From Bdellovibrionaceae bacterium UBA2316 (GTDB lineage Bacteria > Bdellovibrionota > Bdellovibrionia > Bdellovibrionales > Bdellovibrionaceae): a stretch of DNA of 14,586 nt. The translations under genes were made by a program, and so were the position numbers. How positions within the stretch are numbered: position 1 is the stretch's first letter; each line of letters starts with the position of its first letter. The notes under the pieces were generated by a model. That model ran no database searches and was not told where the DNA came from. It saw only the letters and a program-made list of their open reading frames with translations. Shown in pieces: positions 1 to 7,700 of this stretch. Location of the stretch: NCBI GenBank assembly GCA_002345205.1, contig DDVI01000009.1, positions 1 to 14,586 of the forward strand, given 5' to 3'.

Positions 1-132
1 CTATGCTGCGGCCTGATTAATAGTCTCAATAAAAGAAGATTGCCATGAACAGCCGGATACATTCGCTGCGCAAATGACAAAAAATAAAAACCGCCATAGA
101 CTTAAAGTCTTCTTTTTTAACTGGTTGTTCAT
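1..132 (-). CDS. Short lipoprotein ORF, probably a truncated lipoprotein gene
   Basis: The 43-codon reading frame starts with ATG at 132 and stops with TAG at 1-3, so it ends exactly at the window edge. The protein has a classic lipoprotein export signal: a basic N-terminus (KKK at 6-8), a hydrophobic core around residues 12-23, and a lipobox V-S-G-C with the lipidated cysteine at residue 28. Only 16 residues follow that cysteine (CSWQSSFIETINQAAA), which is very short for a mature lipoprotein. I infer either a gene cut short by a premature stop, with the rest lying to the left of the window, or a tiny lipopeptide. The start is supported by the signal sequence; the ribosome site is weak (AGG a few bases upstream). 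A run of 11 G on the coding strand lies about 47 bases upstream of the start. Confidence 0.55.
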   Translation of the reverse strand: MNNQLKKKTLSLWRFLFFVICAANVSGCSWQSSFIETINQAAA

Positions 133-178
133 ACCTGGATCTTATCGGCAAGATACGGGTTTAACTTAAAGCACTTTA

Positions 179-189
179 CCCCCCCCCCC
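179..189. repeat. Homopolymer run of 11 C
   Basis: Eleven consecutive C residues in an otherwise AT-rich stretch. The run lies about 47 bases upstream of the minus-strand lipoprotein start at 132, just downstream of a TATAAAAT-like stretch on that strand. Tracts of this length are prone to slippage. The run could alter promoter spacing or the leader of the lipoprotein ORF, or its length could be an assembly uncertainty. Confidence 0.85.
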
Positions 190-375
190 GACAGATTTTA
201 TATGTATATGATTTTATTGATTATTTTAAACCTTAATCTATAACCTGTAGGTGACGGTTCGAAATAGGACCAAAAGCGCCGATCTGGATGTCCCATGGGC
301 CAGGCTTAAAGCCATAGCAAAAGGGACCAGTTCTCAACCTTAGTCGGTTTTCTTTTTTTTAATTTAATTTCAAAC

Positions 376-400
376 TATATATATATATATATATATATAT
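376..400. repeat. (TA)12.5 dinucleotide microsatellite
   Basis: An uninterrupted 25-base TA tract whose last two bases form part of the ATG at 399-401 that opens the zinc-finger ORF. Its position directly before a start codon means it displaces any ribosome-binding site. Repeat-number changes would alter the spacing between upstream signals and the start. Confidence 0.9.
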
Positions 401-788
401 GGATGAATCTCAGGGCGTCGAATTGGTCGACGCAATTACTTTGAGTTGTGTTGAGTGTGGACAACTTTTTTCAATTTGCAGATCTTGCTGGCGCGGACAG
501 AAGTGCTGTTCAAAGTCGTGTTCGGAAAACTTGCGAAAAAAAAGAATCGCAGTTACCAGAGAAAGTATTCTAGTTCAGATAAGAGACTTGAGAGTGGCCG
601 AGTTCACCAGGCAAGGCGCTACGAAAAAATTAAATTTTTAAAAAGCTCTCACTGAGCGCTCTACAAAAGATCCAATAGAAATCATAAAACCTAAATGTGC
701 AGAGCGATGCGCTTGTTGCGGTCGTTCTGTTTTCCCAATTCCGAGAGGCTTTGGGAGATTTTTTTCATTTAGGACTATGAGGTTTTAA
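399..788 (+). pseudogene. IS21-associated small zinc-finger accessory protein, double frameshift
   Basis: The first 47 or so codons read in frame from ATG 399 and show a CxxCGxxF...CxxC...C...C cluster (CVECGQLF, then CRSC, and further cysteines in CCSKSC), a zinc-binding type seen in small ORFs ahead of IS21-like transposases. The basic stretch that should follow (RSYQRKYSSS, then VHQARRYEKIKF) is in the -1 frame, entered at a run of eight A at 536-543. The original frame must resume near the T5/A4 tract at 636-644. From there it reads through a second cluster, CAERCACCGRS, to TAA at 786-788. That stop overlaps the istA ATG as TAATG, which confirms the ancestral extent of about 130 codons. 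I infer a decayed gene with two compensating homopolymer indels; assembly error is an alternative. Its molecular role in transposition is not established. Confidence 0.65.
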
Positions 789-1264
789 TGTTAGAGGCGG
801 AAGTACAGGCGAGAATTTTTTCTTTGTATTGGAACGAAAAGAAATCGATCAGAAAAATTGCAGAGCTGGTTGGTGTTGACCGAAAAACAGTGAAACGAAT
901 CATTGACCGCAAACAAGTCATATTAGATCGACGGCCCGCGAGTCGTGCTAGTTTATTAGGTCCTTACCGTGAGCAAATACAAGAGATGTTAGTAAAAGAT
1001 CCAACGATGGCTTCAACGACTATCATGCATCGACTTCGTGAGTTTGGTTACATGGGCGGCCTTTCAATTTTAAAAGAGTTAGTCAGAGAAATTAAAAGCA
1101 AGTCTCCTAGAATTCGTGAGGCATTTCTGCGATTAGAGTTCGAACCCGGTGAGTGCGCGCAAATTGACTGGGGCGAGTTCGGAGACCCTTTTGGTGACGG
1201 CGTTAAAGTCCACTGCTTTGTGATGGTGATGTGTTATTCGCGAATGATGTATGGAGTGCGGTGA
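788..1264 (+). pseudogene. istA: IS21-family transposase IstA, C-terminally truncated
   Basis: IstA is the DDE transposase of IS21 elements, working with the IstB ATPase. The 158 residues here hold a helix-turn-helix at about 17-38 (SIRKIAELVGVDRKTVKRII) and the start of the catalytic core with the first acidic residue at D127 in GECAQIDWG, followed by the conserved CYSRMMY at 149-155. Full-length relatives are roughly 400-500 residues, so the second D, the E and the C-terminal region are absent. The family sequence ends at CYSRMMY; the last residues GVR and the TGA stop come from the inserted IS3-family left end. The start overlaps the stop of the zinc-finger gene (TAATG), implying translational coupling in the original element. 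It is non-functional as a transposase, although the DNA-binding half could still be made. Confidence 0.88.
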
Positions 1265-1356
1265 AAAAACTGTAGAGATTCTCAGGGTATCAATCTGATA
1301 CAAGACTTCGAGCTGATTTCAAACAAACCGAAAAGGTTTATGAAAAGGAATCAGCC

Positions 1357-1764
1357 ATGGCAAAACAAAAAGGCAAAGAACCAATCGCTACAAAGGAACA
1401 GAAATTAAAAGCAATTGAAGATTACCGTGCAGGTCTTAAAACAGCAAAGCAAATTGCAGAAGAATTTGGATCAACAAATAAAAATCTAATACACGCCTGG
1501 AAATACGAATTTGAAGAACGCGCAAAGGGCGAGCGAGTTGATGAACTTAAAAACACTGGTTATTCATCAGAAGCTGCAAAAAAGATTTTAGAGTTAGAGC
1601 TTGAAATAGTTGAATATCAAAAAAAGTTAGCTGAACAAGTTTTAATAAATGACCTTTTAAAAAAACTCCGAAACCAGAGCAGTTATCAACCAGAGAAAAG
1701 TGCGACTGGGTTGACCGACATCATCAGAAGTTTAAATCAAAAGAAAAAGCCTGTAAAACAATAG
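1357..1764 (+). CDS. IS3-family transposase OrfA (helix-turn-helix protein)
   Basis: The 135-residue protein is the DNA-binding subunit of an IS3-family element. It has a basic N-terminus, a helix-turn-helix at about residues 15-50 (KAIEDYRAG, then TAKQIAEEFG and the NKNLIHAWK recognition region), and a heptad-like coiled coil at about 76-103 (ILELELEIVEYQKKLAEQVL) that in the family mediates multimerisation. In IS3 elements OrfA alone inhibits transposition, and an OrfAB fusion made by -1 frameshifting is the transposase. A run of five A at 1744-1748 (AAAAAG) lies at the right place, and orfB is indeed in the -1 frame. This ORF is intact, but its partner is broken, so it could only act as an orphan DNA-binding protein at element ends. 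Confidence 0.85.
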   Translation: MAKQKGKEPIATKEQKLKAIEDYRAGLKTAKQIAEEFGSTNKNLIHAWKYEFEERAKGERVDELKNTGYSSEAAKKILELELEIVEYQKKLAEQVLINDLLKKLRNQSSYQPEKSATGLTDIIRSLNQKKKPVKQ

Positions 1765-2068
1765 GCCTTAAGATGTCGACATATTATTTGGACCCCAAGG
1801 TATCGCGTGCTGACCAAGAAGTCGCAGCAGCTGATTTGCGTGGTTTAATTGAAAATATTAGAGTTACGCATAAACGTGCTGGCTACCGGATGCTGCAGCG
1901 CTATTTAGCGCGTTCTGGGCACGTTGTTTAAGAATACAAACTACGTAAAACCATGAAAGAGTTCAAACTGCATATAAAGCCTAAACGGCGATATATCCGA
2001 ACGGCAAATTCAAACCATGGTTTTAAAATTTATCCTAATTTAATTAAAAAATTTAGACCTAAAAAAAT
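1743..2068 (+). pseudogene. IS3-family transposase OrfB, in-frame stop and 3' truncation
   Basis: Reading in the -1 frame relative to orfA, this segment gives KEKACKTIGLKMSTYYLDPK, then ADLRGLIENIRVTHKRAGYR and RYLARSGHVV. It then meets TAA at 1929-1931 and continues in the same frame with EYKLRKTMKEFKLHIKPKRR and HGFKIYPNLIKKFRP. This is the N-terminal HTH_21-type region of IS3 OrfB, which normally leads into the integrase-like DDE core. The core is absent because the ISL3 element begins at 2069. The stop replaces a codon that is usually Asn in the GHVVN motif. An internal ATG lies at 1773, but the frame stays open upstream of it, as expected for frameshift expression. It is doubly inactivated. 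Confidence 0.85.
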
Positions 2069-2091
2069 GGTTCTTCCGACTTTCTTGTGCC
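2069..2091 (+). repeat. ISL3 left terminal inverted repeat
   Basis: GGTTCTTCCGACTTTCTTGT plus three bases; it pairs with 3381-3403 at about 17 of 23 positions. The transposase stop codon lies immediately inside it. Confidence 0.75.
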
Positions 2092-3326
2092 TATAGAGGA
2101 TGAAGTTCCAGCTTTCCGCAGTAGAACAGGATAGCGATGCGGTAGTTGGCAAAGTTTCGATAGCCTCGCGCATTGGCCTTGATTGACTGGATCTTTGAGT
2201 TGAACCCCTCCATCATTGCGTTCGTGATCTGGTGCCGCAGGTAAGTCAAAATATTGTCGAGGTGTCGCTTCATCAGTTTTGCCACATCAATCATCGGTTT
2301 CAGTCGTGAGTGCGTCGCCCACCAATACCAACGTTGGAAGAACTTCTCCGCCGATGCTTGATACGAGTAGGTCCAAAATTCCGAGAACGTTTCCTTGATC
2401 GACCAGGCGCGGCCGGCTTTGAGGTTGTCCATTCGCAGAGATTTAAATCGGTCTCTTTCCAGATCACTCATGTTTTCGGGATTTTTCAGGAAGAGGTACT
2501 TCGCGCCTTTGAGCGTCTCGTCGCCATCTTTCATGAACCACTTGTGCTCAGCACGGCGAACTTTGTCGACCGCCTCGTTGAGATACTTCGAGATATGGAA
2601 CTTGTCATGCACGATGTCGGCTTGCGGAGCATGTTTCTTGGTCGACGTGATGAACGCATCCCACATGTCCATGGCAACGGCGTCGATCCCGCCGCGCACT
2701 TCCTCTGGGAGCTTTTGCCAGAGCTGCTCTGCGGCCTCCAGTGTTCGATCTTGGACCACGTCCAAAATGCGGGCGCCGTCGATGTCGACCATCAGCGATG
2801 CGTACTTATGACCCTTCAAAAAACTTTTCTCATCGATGCCGACGTGTTTGACATCATCCAGCTTCCGCCTCAGGAGGCCACGCTCAACAGCGCGTGCCTG
2901 AATGTGATGAACTTGATCCCACGACAAACCCAAGAGACCCGCCGCCGCTTTGATACTCTTTGCCGCGATCATCATATCGATTGCGAACCGTTCAAAGAGC
3001 AGCGTAAATCGCGAGTTAGGACCAGCCCATGGCACGGCGATCGTTTTTACTCCGTGGTCGGGACATTCACTGCGCGGAATACGCGACTTAATAATTGTCT
3101 GGAACTGCATTGTGTCCAGGTGTCGCCATCGGCGTTCCTCCCGCTGATCCTTAATTGAACAGGATCGCTGACACTCGGGACATTCCACTTCATGGTCGAC
3201 CGGCCATTGAACGGCGATCTCCACGAGTCGCTGATCAACTTTCAAATCGACATTGGTGACGACCCATGGCGGAAGAAGTCCCAATAATAACCTGTAGTGA
3301 TTGTGCAAATCAGATGATGTTTTCAT
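2091..3326 (-). CDS. ISL3-family transposase, intact
   Basis: This DDE transposase of 411 residues cuts and joins the ends of its own insertion sequence. I take ATG at 3326, giving the usual short lead-in to DLHNHYRLLLGLLPPW; a TTG at 3344 would add six residues in frame. The N-terminal zinc finger uses C49, C52, C88 and probably H91 (CPEC ... SECPDHG), followed by a helix-turn-helix near 122-145 (KSIKAAAGLLGLSWDQVHHI). The catalytic acids are D165 (GIDEKSFLKGH), D220 (AVAMDMWDAF) and E373 in MMEGFNSKIQSIKANARGYR. Length and all motifs are complete, so activity is plausible. An extended -10-like TTTGCATAAT about 25-35 bases upstream of the start could be its promoter. Codons are G/C-rich compared with nearby genes, consistent with transfer. 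Confidence 0.95.
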   Translation of the reverse strand: MKTSSDLHNHYRLLLGLLPPWVVTNVDLKVDQRLVEIAVQWPVDHEVECPECQRSCSIKDQREERRWRHLDTMQFQTIIKSRIPRSECPDHGVKTIAVPWAGPNSRFTLLFERFAIDMMIAAKSIKAAAGLLGLSWDQVHHIQARAVERGLLRRKLDDVKHVGIDEKSFLKGHKYASLMVDIDGARILDVVQDRTLEAAEQLWQKLPEEVRGGIDAVAMDMWDAFITSTKKHAPQADIVHDKFHISKYLNEAVDKVRRAEHKWFMKDGDETLKGAKYLFLKNPENMSDLERDRFKSLRMDNLKAGRAWSIKETFSEFWTYSYQASAEKFFQRWYWWATHSRLKPMIDVAKLMKRHLDNILTYLRHQITNAMMEGFNSKIQSIKANARGYRNFANYRIAILFYCGKLELHPL

Positions 3327-3380
3327 CCGAAAATCAAAGCTCAAAAATTATGCAAATTCAAACAGTCCTACGCTCTGCGT

Positions 3381-3403
3381 TCCACAAGAAACCCGGAATA
3401 CCC
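3381..3403 (-). repeat. ISL3 right terminal inverted repeat
   Basis: Complement reads GGGTATTCCGGGTTTCTTGT and matches the left repeat except at six positions, mainly at the centre and inner edge. It defines the element's right boundary, where the TIGR02147-like coding fragment starts. Confidence 0.75.
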
Positions 3404-3550
3404 AGTATTTTTATGTTAGCACGAAATGATTTTGAAAAACTAAAAGCACAAATTATTCAATTTATTTCAGAAGCACACAAGACGATCGAAGTTTCCCCTT
3501 CAGAAGATGTATATTCTTTGTGTATTGATGCATTCGCTGTCGAACATTAA
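3404..3550 (+). pseudogene. C-terminal fragment of a TIGR02147/DUF4423-like protein
   Basis: Forty-eight codons read in frame from the ISL3 end to TAA: SIFMLARNDFEKLKAQIIQF, then ISEAHKTIEVSPSEDVYSLC and IDAFAVEH. The pattern of a start like 'SIxxLxxxDFxxLKxxI', a charged helix, then 'VYxLxIxxF' close to the end matches the C-terminus of TIGR02147 (DUF4423) proteins. These are roughly 250-300 residues and are abundant in Bdellovibrio relatives, often beside genes for secreted proteins; their function is largely unknown, with an HTH-like regulator role suspected. The 5' portion is missing from the window, so the insertion plus deletion destroyed the gene. Its stop is two bases from the stop of the convergent gene at 3553. 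The family assignment rests on my recall of the C-terminal pattern only. Confidence 0.55.
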
Positions 3551-3552
3551 AA

Positions 3553-4020
3553 CTATTTCTTATCGTCTTTCTTGTTTAGCTCTGTTTTCTCGTAAACAGA
3601 GTTCAGCAAATCGGCTTGTTCAGAAAAGAAATCGTATTTTCTAAGCTTGATTGGGTATCTTGTTTTTTTCCCAACCATCCAGTCCGATAAAAATTGCTTG
3701 ATCACGTAACTTGGTCCTGAAATATGTTGAAGCAAAACAATGCCGCCAAAGAATGAAAAAATCAGAATAAATAGCCCGAAAAGCAATGTGGAATGAAACA
3801 CGGTATCTGAAATTTCGTTAAAAATAGGCAAAAAGTATTTCTTTTGTTCTTCACTCATCGAGTCTATTTCTGTTAAAACGCGTGAATATAGCACTCGTAA
3901 CAGGACCCCAAAGAAAATTAAATTGATGGCGCCTAAGAGTACAAAAAAACCAGTCACCCCATATTGAAGTTTTGGATAATTAATAACTTGCCGATTAAAT
4001 ATCGTTTTAATTTGCTTCAT
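3553..4020 (-). CDS. Two-helix membrane protein with HAMP-like segment
   Basis: The 155-residue protein has two membrane helices (about 20-43 and 77-98) enclosing a periplasmic loop of about 33 residues (YSRVLTEIDSMSEEQKKYFL and on). A cytoplasmic segment at about 97-145 looks like a HAMP linker (HISGPSYVIKQFLSDW, then PIKLRKYDFFSEQADLLNSV). HAMP domains pass conformational signals between membrane sensors and an output domain, but no kinase, cyclase or methyl-accepting domain follows; the chain ends in a short lysine-rich tail. Known look-alikes sit next to pilin-type genes in Bdellovibrio relatives. It starts nine bases after the minor-pilin stop with a good GAGGAAAT ribosome site overlapping that stop, so it is the last gene of the pilin cluster. 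I infer a sensing, anchoring or scaffolding role for the pilin-like complex. Confidence 0.7.
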   Translation of the reverse strand: MKQIKTIFNRQVINYPKLQYGVTGFFVLLGAINLIFFGVLLRVLYSRVLTEIDSMSEEQKKYFLPIFNEISDTVFHSTLLFGLFILIFSFFGGIVLLQHISGPSYVIKQFLSDWMVGKKTRYPIKLRKYDFFSEQADLLNSVYEKTELNKKDDKK

Positions 4021-4029
4021 ATATTTCCT

Positions 4030-4716
4030 CTAATTCAATAACGAATTAGCCTTTACGCGATAGACGCGCGCATCACCTTTAAATGTAATATCATTCTTAA
4101 ACTTAAGCTGTCCTCGCCAGAATACACCGACTCCAATCGTTATATCAAATCCCGTCGCGGGTCCAGTGCAAGGTCCAGGTACCGCCTGTGAACTTGGCTC
4201 GGATACTGTTCCCCCACATAGGGGTTTAAATCGAATGATGGCCTGTAACGGGCATAAAGCTGTCGGTCCGGTTGGTGCAGGAGGGGGGCATATTCCTGCC
4301 GATCGTGTATAGAAAATCGGGTTTGTAACCAAGCCGCCAGCAATAATTGACATTCCCGCGGGCGGTGACGGCCAAGCCCCTCCGCTATATAGAATGGGCG
4401 GATTAGGAGAAAATAAAATCATATCATACGTCTCGGTTTCATCGCACGGCGTGGGCGTGCCAAACAAGCAACGACGAAAATTTACGTTACTGTCAAATCT
4501 AGAGTTTCTAAGCGCCAATTCATCAGCAACTAATGTTTCAATACTACCCAGCAAAGAAAGTTTGGCTTCTGTATTTTGCGTATCTATTAAATATTGAAAC
4601 ACATTCTGCTGATCCATAAATATAAATGTCTGGCCAATAAAAACTAATGTGCTTACGACAAACAAAAATATCAGGGTGCTCGTTCCGGAGTTATTCTTAA
4701 GACTTAGTTTGACCAT
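4030..4716 (-). CDS. Minor-pilin-like protein without Glu+5
   Basis: I choose ATG at 4716 (228 residues) over the GTG at 4761 because it places a short basic leader (MVKLSLKNNSG) before a 23-residue hydrophobic helix (TSTLIFLFVVSTLVFIGQTF). This is the layout of a type IV prepilin cleaved after G11. The residue at +5 of the mature form is not Glu, as in GspK/PilX-like minor pilins that sit at the tip. The remainder has a helical stretch (QYLIDTQNTEAKLSLLGSIE), six Cys between about 80 and 185, and a Pro/Gly-rich middle (ICPPPAPTGP). The start lies 13 bases inside the end of the giant prepilin gene, pointing to coupled translation. It is probably a partner that assembles with that protein through its N-terminal helix. 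No family name can be assigned with confidence. Confidence 0.65.
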   Translation of the reverse strand: MVKLSLKNNSGTSTLIFLFVVSTLVFIGQTFIFMDQQNVFQYLIDTQNTEAKLSLLGSIETLVADELALRNSRFDSNVNFRRCLFGTPTPCDETETYDMILFSPNPPILYSGGAWPSPPAGMSIIAGGLVTNPIFYTRSAGICPPPAPTGPTALCPLQAIIRFKPLCGGTVSEPSSQAVPGPCTGPATGFDITIGVGVFWRGQLKFKNDITFKGDARVYRVKANSLLN

Positions 4717-7700
4717 GTTGTGCTTGTCTTTACAAAGGGGTTCCATCGCCCAAACGCGCACATGAAACTATACGAATAGTAACTTGAACCCGAGGCGTAT
4801 ATATTGTTAGTGGCCTTCATGACCGTTTCTGCGGTCGAGTGACCAACCGTTTTAACTCCAAAAAGTCGAATTCGCGATAGCGCTGACGACCCACTACATA
4901 ATTGCGGTGTGTAATCTGTCCAAGGTTTCGGAGGTGTCGTTCCGGTCGCTTCCGTTAATGGATTAACAAACTGCCAAACGGCCTGGGATGGAGCTCCACC
5001 GTTATGATAAACCGCAAACACATACGGAGCGTTCTTTGGATCAAAATCTAAATTAGGATTATCTGGGAAAATGTAAGTTTGGTAGCGTGCTTTACTTGAC
5101 GTCACTGACGCGTTTCCTATTGAATTATGTACATTTGCTGCCGCCGGAGGTTTAATCTCGGAATTGTAGCGATACAGTCGGTAAATATCTTGGATGTTAA
5201 TATCTACAACACCATAACCGGTGATATTCATATTATCCGTATTTGAATAACTGGAAGCACCAATAGTTCCATTCCAAGAATCGTAGCATCGCAACTGTTT
5301 GGTATTTCCCGCAGCCCAGTGACCCGCATCATTATAAGTATCTTGAACCGCATTTCCAAATGCATCTGTTGTGAAACCCCACGGCGAATTCAACATCGGT
5401 TGATTTGTCGACACTGTATACGGAGCGAAATCAGGAATCGACGTCAAACTCGCTTGGCACGTACGATGATTTAGTTTACCACTTACAAGTTTCGCGCGGA
5501 AAGATGGACCAAATGCATCCGTATCAATCATTACGTTCGGTGAAATTCGATTTAAAATTAAATCTCCAGAATACCCGACTGGGATACTACATATCCGATC
5601 TATTGGATTGGCTCCGGTGCCTGCTTCAAATGTAATCGAACACACAAGCGAACCATCTGTTGATTTATATACACCCACGGTTACGTCTTGGTCAGGCTGA
5701 AAATCAGAACGTACGTAGACTGCTGGTGAAATAGTTTTAAGTGCTCGAATTGGATTATTCGGTAAGTCTAACCATAACGATTCAGTCAAATAAAATTGAA
5801 TACCCGGAATTTTAACAACTGGCACATAGGTATTATTGGTGTAGCTCGTGTTAATGGTACCACCCGTACACGCCGTAGATGGCGTTGCAAATGTATACTG
5901 TGCAATAATGTCCGGTGACGACGTAATTGACGGAGACTCTTTAATACCTGTCGCCGTTACATTTCCTGAACAAATACGACGATTATCCGCAGTATCAATC
6001 GTGCAAACAGGAGTCGAGGTAGGATTTCCACTTAACAAAGGTGCTGAAACTTCAGGTACTGTAGGATACGTCCAACTTAATGTTGGATCTTCAGAACAGC
6101 AACTTCCTGTTTCAATATTTGCAGAAATTGTTCCTGTCGTGTTAATTCGAATTTTAGAAGGATAGGCCGATAAGGTAACCGCAGAAACGGGCTTTTCACT
6201 CAATGTAACGCTAAAATTACCATTGGTTTCTGGCATCACAACCGAGTTAATCGTACGACCGGTAAACTTATTTTTTACTGTATATGCATAGCCAAATGCC
6301 TGATTCACGCCCGCGATATTTTGGCTTAAATCAAAAGGAATTTGAATAAATCCGTTGGTACCCGTAACTTGGGAAAAACCAACATCTACACCGTTAAGTT
6401 TAAAAGTTTGCAAGCCAACAAATTCATCGTCGGCTACGGCCAACTGATAGTTCACTATTTTCTGTCCACCAATACAATTTCTAATCTGGGTGAATGACGG
6501 CTGAGTCGCAGGCATTAAAAACTGCGGGCGAGGGATAATTCGAACTGTGATGTAGTTCATTGATTCTGTTGTGGCCCCTGCTGTATCCAGCGCCACAATT
6601 CGAAATTGATAAAACCCAGATTTAAATGTTGGAGCCACCAATGCACCTGTCGCATTTATGGTCCAACGGAATTTAGCTTGGTTCGCGGCCGTGTCTGTAG
6701 CGCTAGCGCCAATTCCATAACTTTTCGTCGTGTTGTAACTTGCCGTCGCCGTCGTTTGAGTTCCAAAATTAATAATTTGATTCGGTTTCGCACCCGTAAG
6801 CTGAACGATCCAAGACGTATTTGGATCTAAAGGATCACGCACATCCGTCCAAGTCTGATCTTTCATATCTGCAGGGACGACATCATCCAAATAAGAAACT
6901 GCATCGGTTCCAGTGATTGATCTTACTTGCAATTTCATGGAAACCAAACCAATCGGGTTACCTAAAATAGCCTCAAAACGTAGACCTGTCGGCAGCGAGG
7001 CCTGATCTGGCAATCCATAATATTTTTGTACACTATATATTCCGTTCGCATTCAAGGGAATTGGTACGTCGGATTGGCTTAGCAATCTGGATAAATGAAT
7101 TCCCTTTGAAAGGGCTAAATATATCTCGCCCTCAAGGGGTGCCATAAATGTTTCACCGGAATAGTCAGGTCTGATTTCGACTCGATAACGGATTGTCAAT
7201 GACACCGCTTTACTACAGGTTGTGTTTACTCCGTTGCAATACGGTTCTGCCCAAACCGACGTCATCAATGGACACTCGACGGGACTGGCCGCCTGTTCAG
7301 ATGTACAACGGACGCCTTTGGTCGTATAGTAAATATCTTCACCCGCAATGGCTTGAGTCGGATCAGCACTGCTTCCATTTGCCAAATAAAATTTGAAACC
7401 TCGCGCATCGTCCATTGTTGTTTTGTCACACGTTGCCGCTGTAGCCAATCCCGGCATACAGTTCGCTAACATTGCTGAATACGGAAAGCTATTCGCAGAG
7501 CCCACGTTTGGAGTCATCCCAGAACTACCTAAAGTCTGGGTTAACGCAGCCGAAGTCTCTACCGAAGCCAAGCTTAATGCATTTAATCTTATCTTTGAGA
7601 TAACTTCATTTTTAGTGACGTTAAAAGCAATGTTGGATGAGTTTTTATTCATCAACTGCATCATCGATAGCATGGATATCATAATGATACCCGCGATCCC

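Larger units (their letters stand above)
246..1251 (+). mobile_element. Left part of an IS21-family element, truncated by an IS3 element
   Basis: This segment holds a small zinc-finger accessory gene (399-788) followed by the first third of an IstA-type transposase (788-1264). That gene order matches a set of IS21-like elements known from Deltaproteobacteria and related groups. The proposed left end at about 246 is inferred from a TGTAGG start and two similar internal motifs around GGACCA (near 267 and 326) that could be the multiple terminal transposase-binding repeats of IS21 ends. The right portion, including most of istA and all of istB, is missing: the element stops near 1251 where the IS3-family left end begins. 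The element cannot move on its own. Confidence 0.6.
1252..2068 (+). mobile_element. Left part of an IS3-family element, truncated by the ISL3 element
   Basis: The element begins where the IstA similarity ends, with a TGGAGTGCGGTGAAAAAACT stretch typical in style of IS3-family left ends. It carries a complete orfA (1357-1764) and the first third of orfB in the -1 frame. The right half, with the catalytic core and right terminal repeat, is gone; the similarity stops within a few bases of the ISL3 left inverted repeat at 2069. No second IS3 fragment lies beyond the ISL3 right end at 3403, so the missing part was deleted rather than simply split. The left boundary is inferred, not proven by a matching right repeat. 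Confidence 0.75.
2069..3403 (-). mobile_element. Complete ISL3-family insertion sequence (about 1.33 kb)
   Basis: An intact ISL3-type transposase gene fills the element and is bounded by imperfect terminal inverted repeats: left at 2069-2091 (GGTTCTTCCGACTTTCTTGT) and right at 3381-3403, whose complement reads GGGTATTCCGGGTTTCTTGT. About 17 of 23 positions match. ISL3 elements usually make an 8-base target duplication, but the flanks here (2061-2068 A-rich; 3404-3411 AGTATTTT) do not match. The DNA is visibly richer in G and C than its neighbours, suggesting recent arrival from another genome. Being intact, it may still be mobile. Confidence 0.85.

Noticed and set aside
45..132. Imperfect inverted repeat ATGAACAGCC (45-54) / GGTTGTTCAT (123-132)
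   Set aside because: Both arms lie inside the lipoprotein coding sequence, the match is 9 of 10 over 70 intervening bases, and the arms fall on the start codon region and the lipobox. Coincidence is likely.
2310..3158. Long plus-strand reading frame of 282 codons opposite the ISL3 transposase
   Set aside because: It is a shadow of the GC-rich transposase gene on the other strand. It has no recognisable domain, while the minus-strand frame carries all ISL3 catalytic motifs.
3266..3403. 5' part of the plus-strand frame 3266-3550 as a full gene start
   Set aside because: These codons lie inside the ISL3 element and its inverted repeat. Only the part after 3404 resembles a chromosomal protein.
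4140..4343. 67-codon minus-strand frame inside the minor-pilin gene
   Set aside because: It has no domain or signal features and lies wholly within a better-supported gene in another frame.
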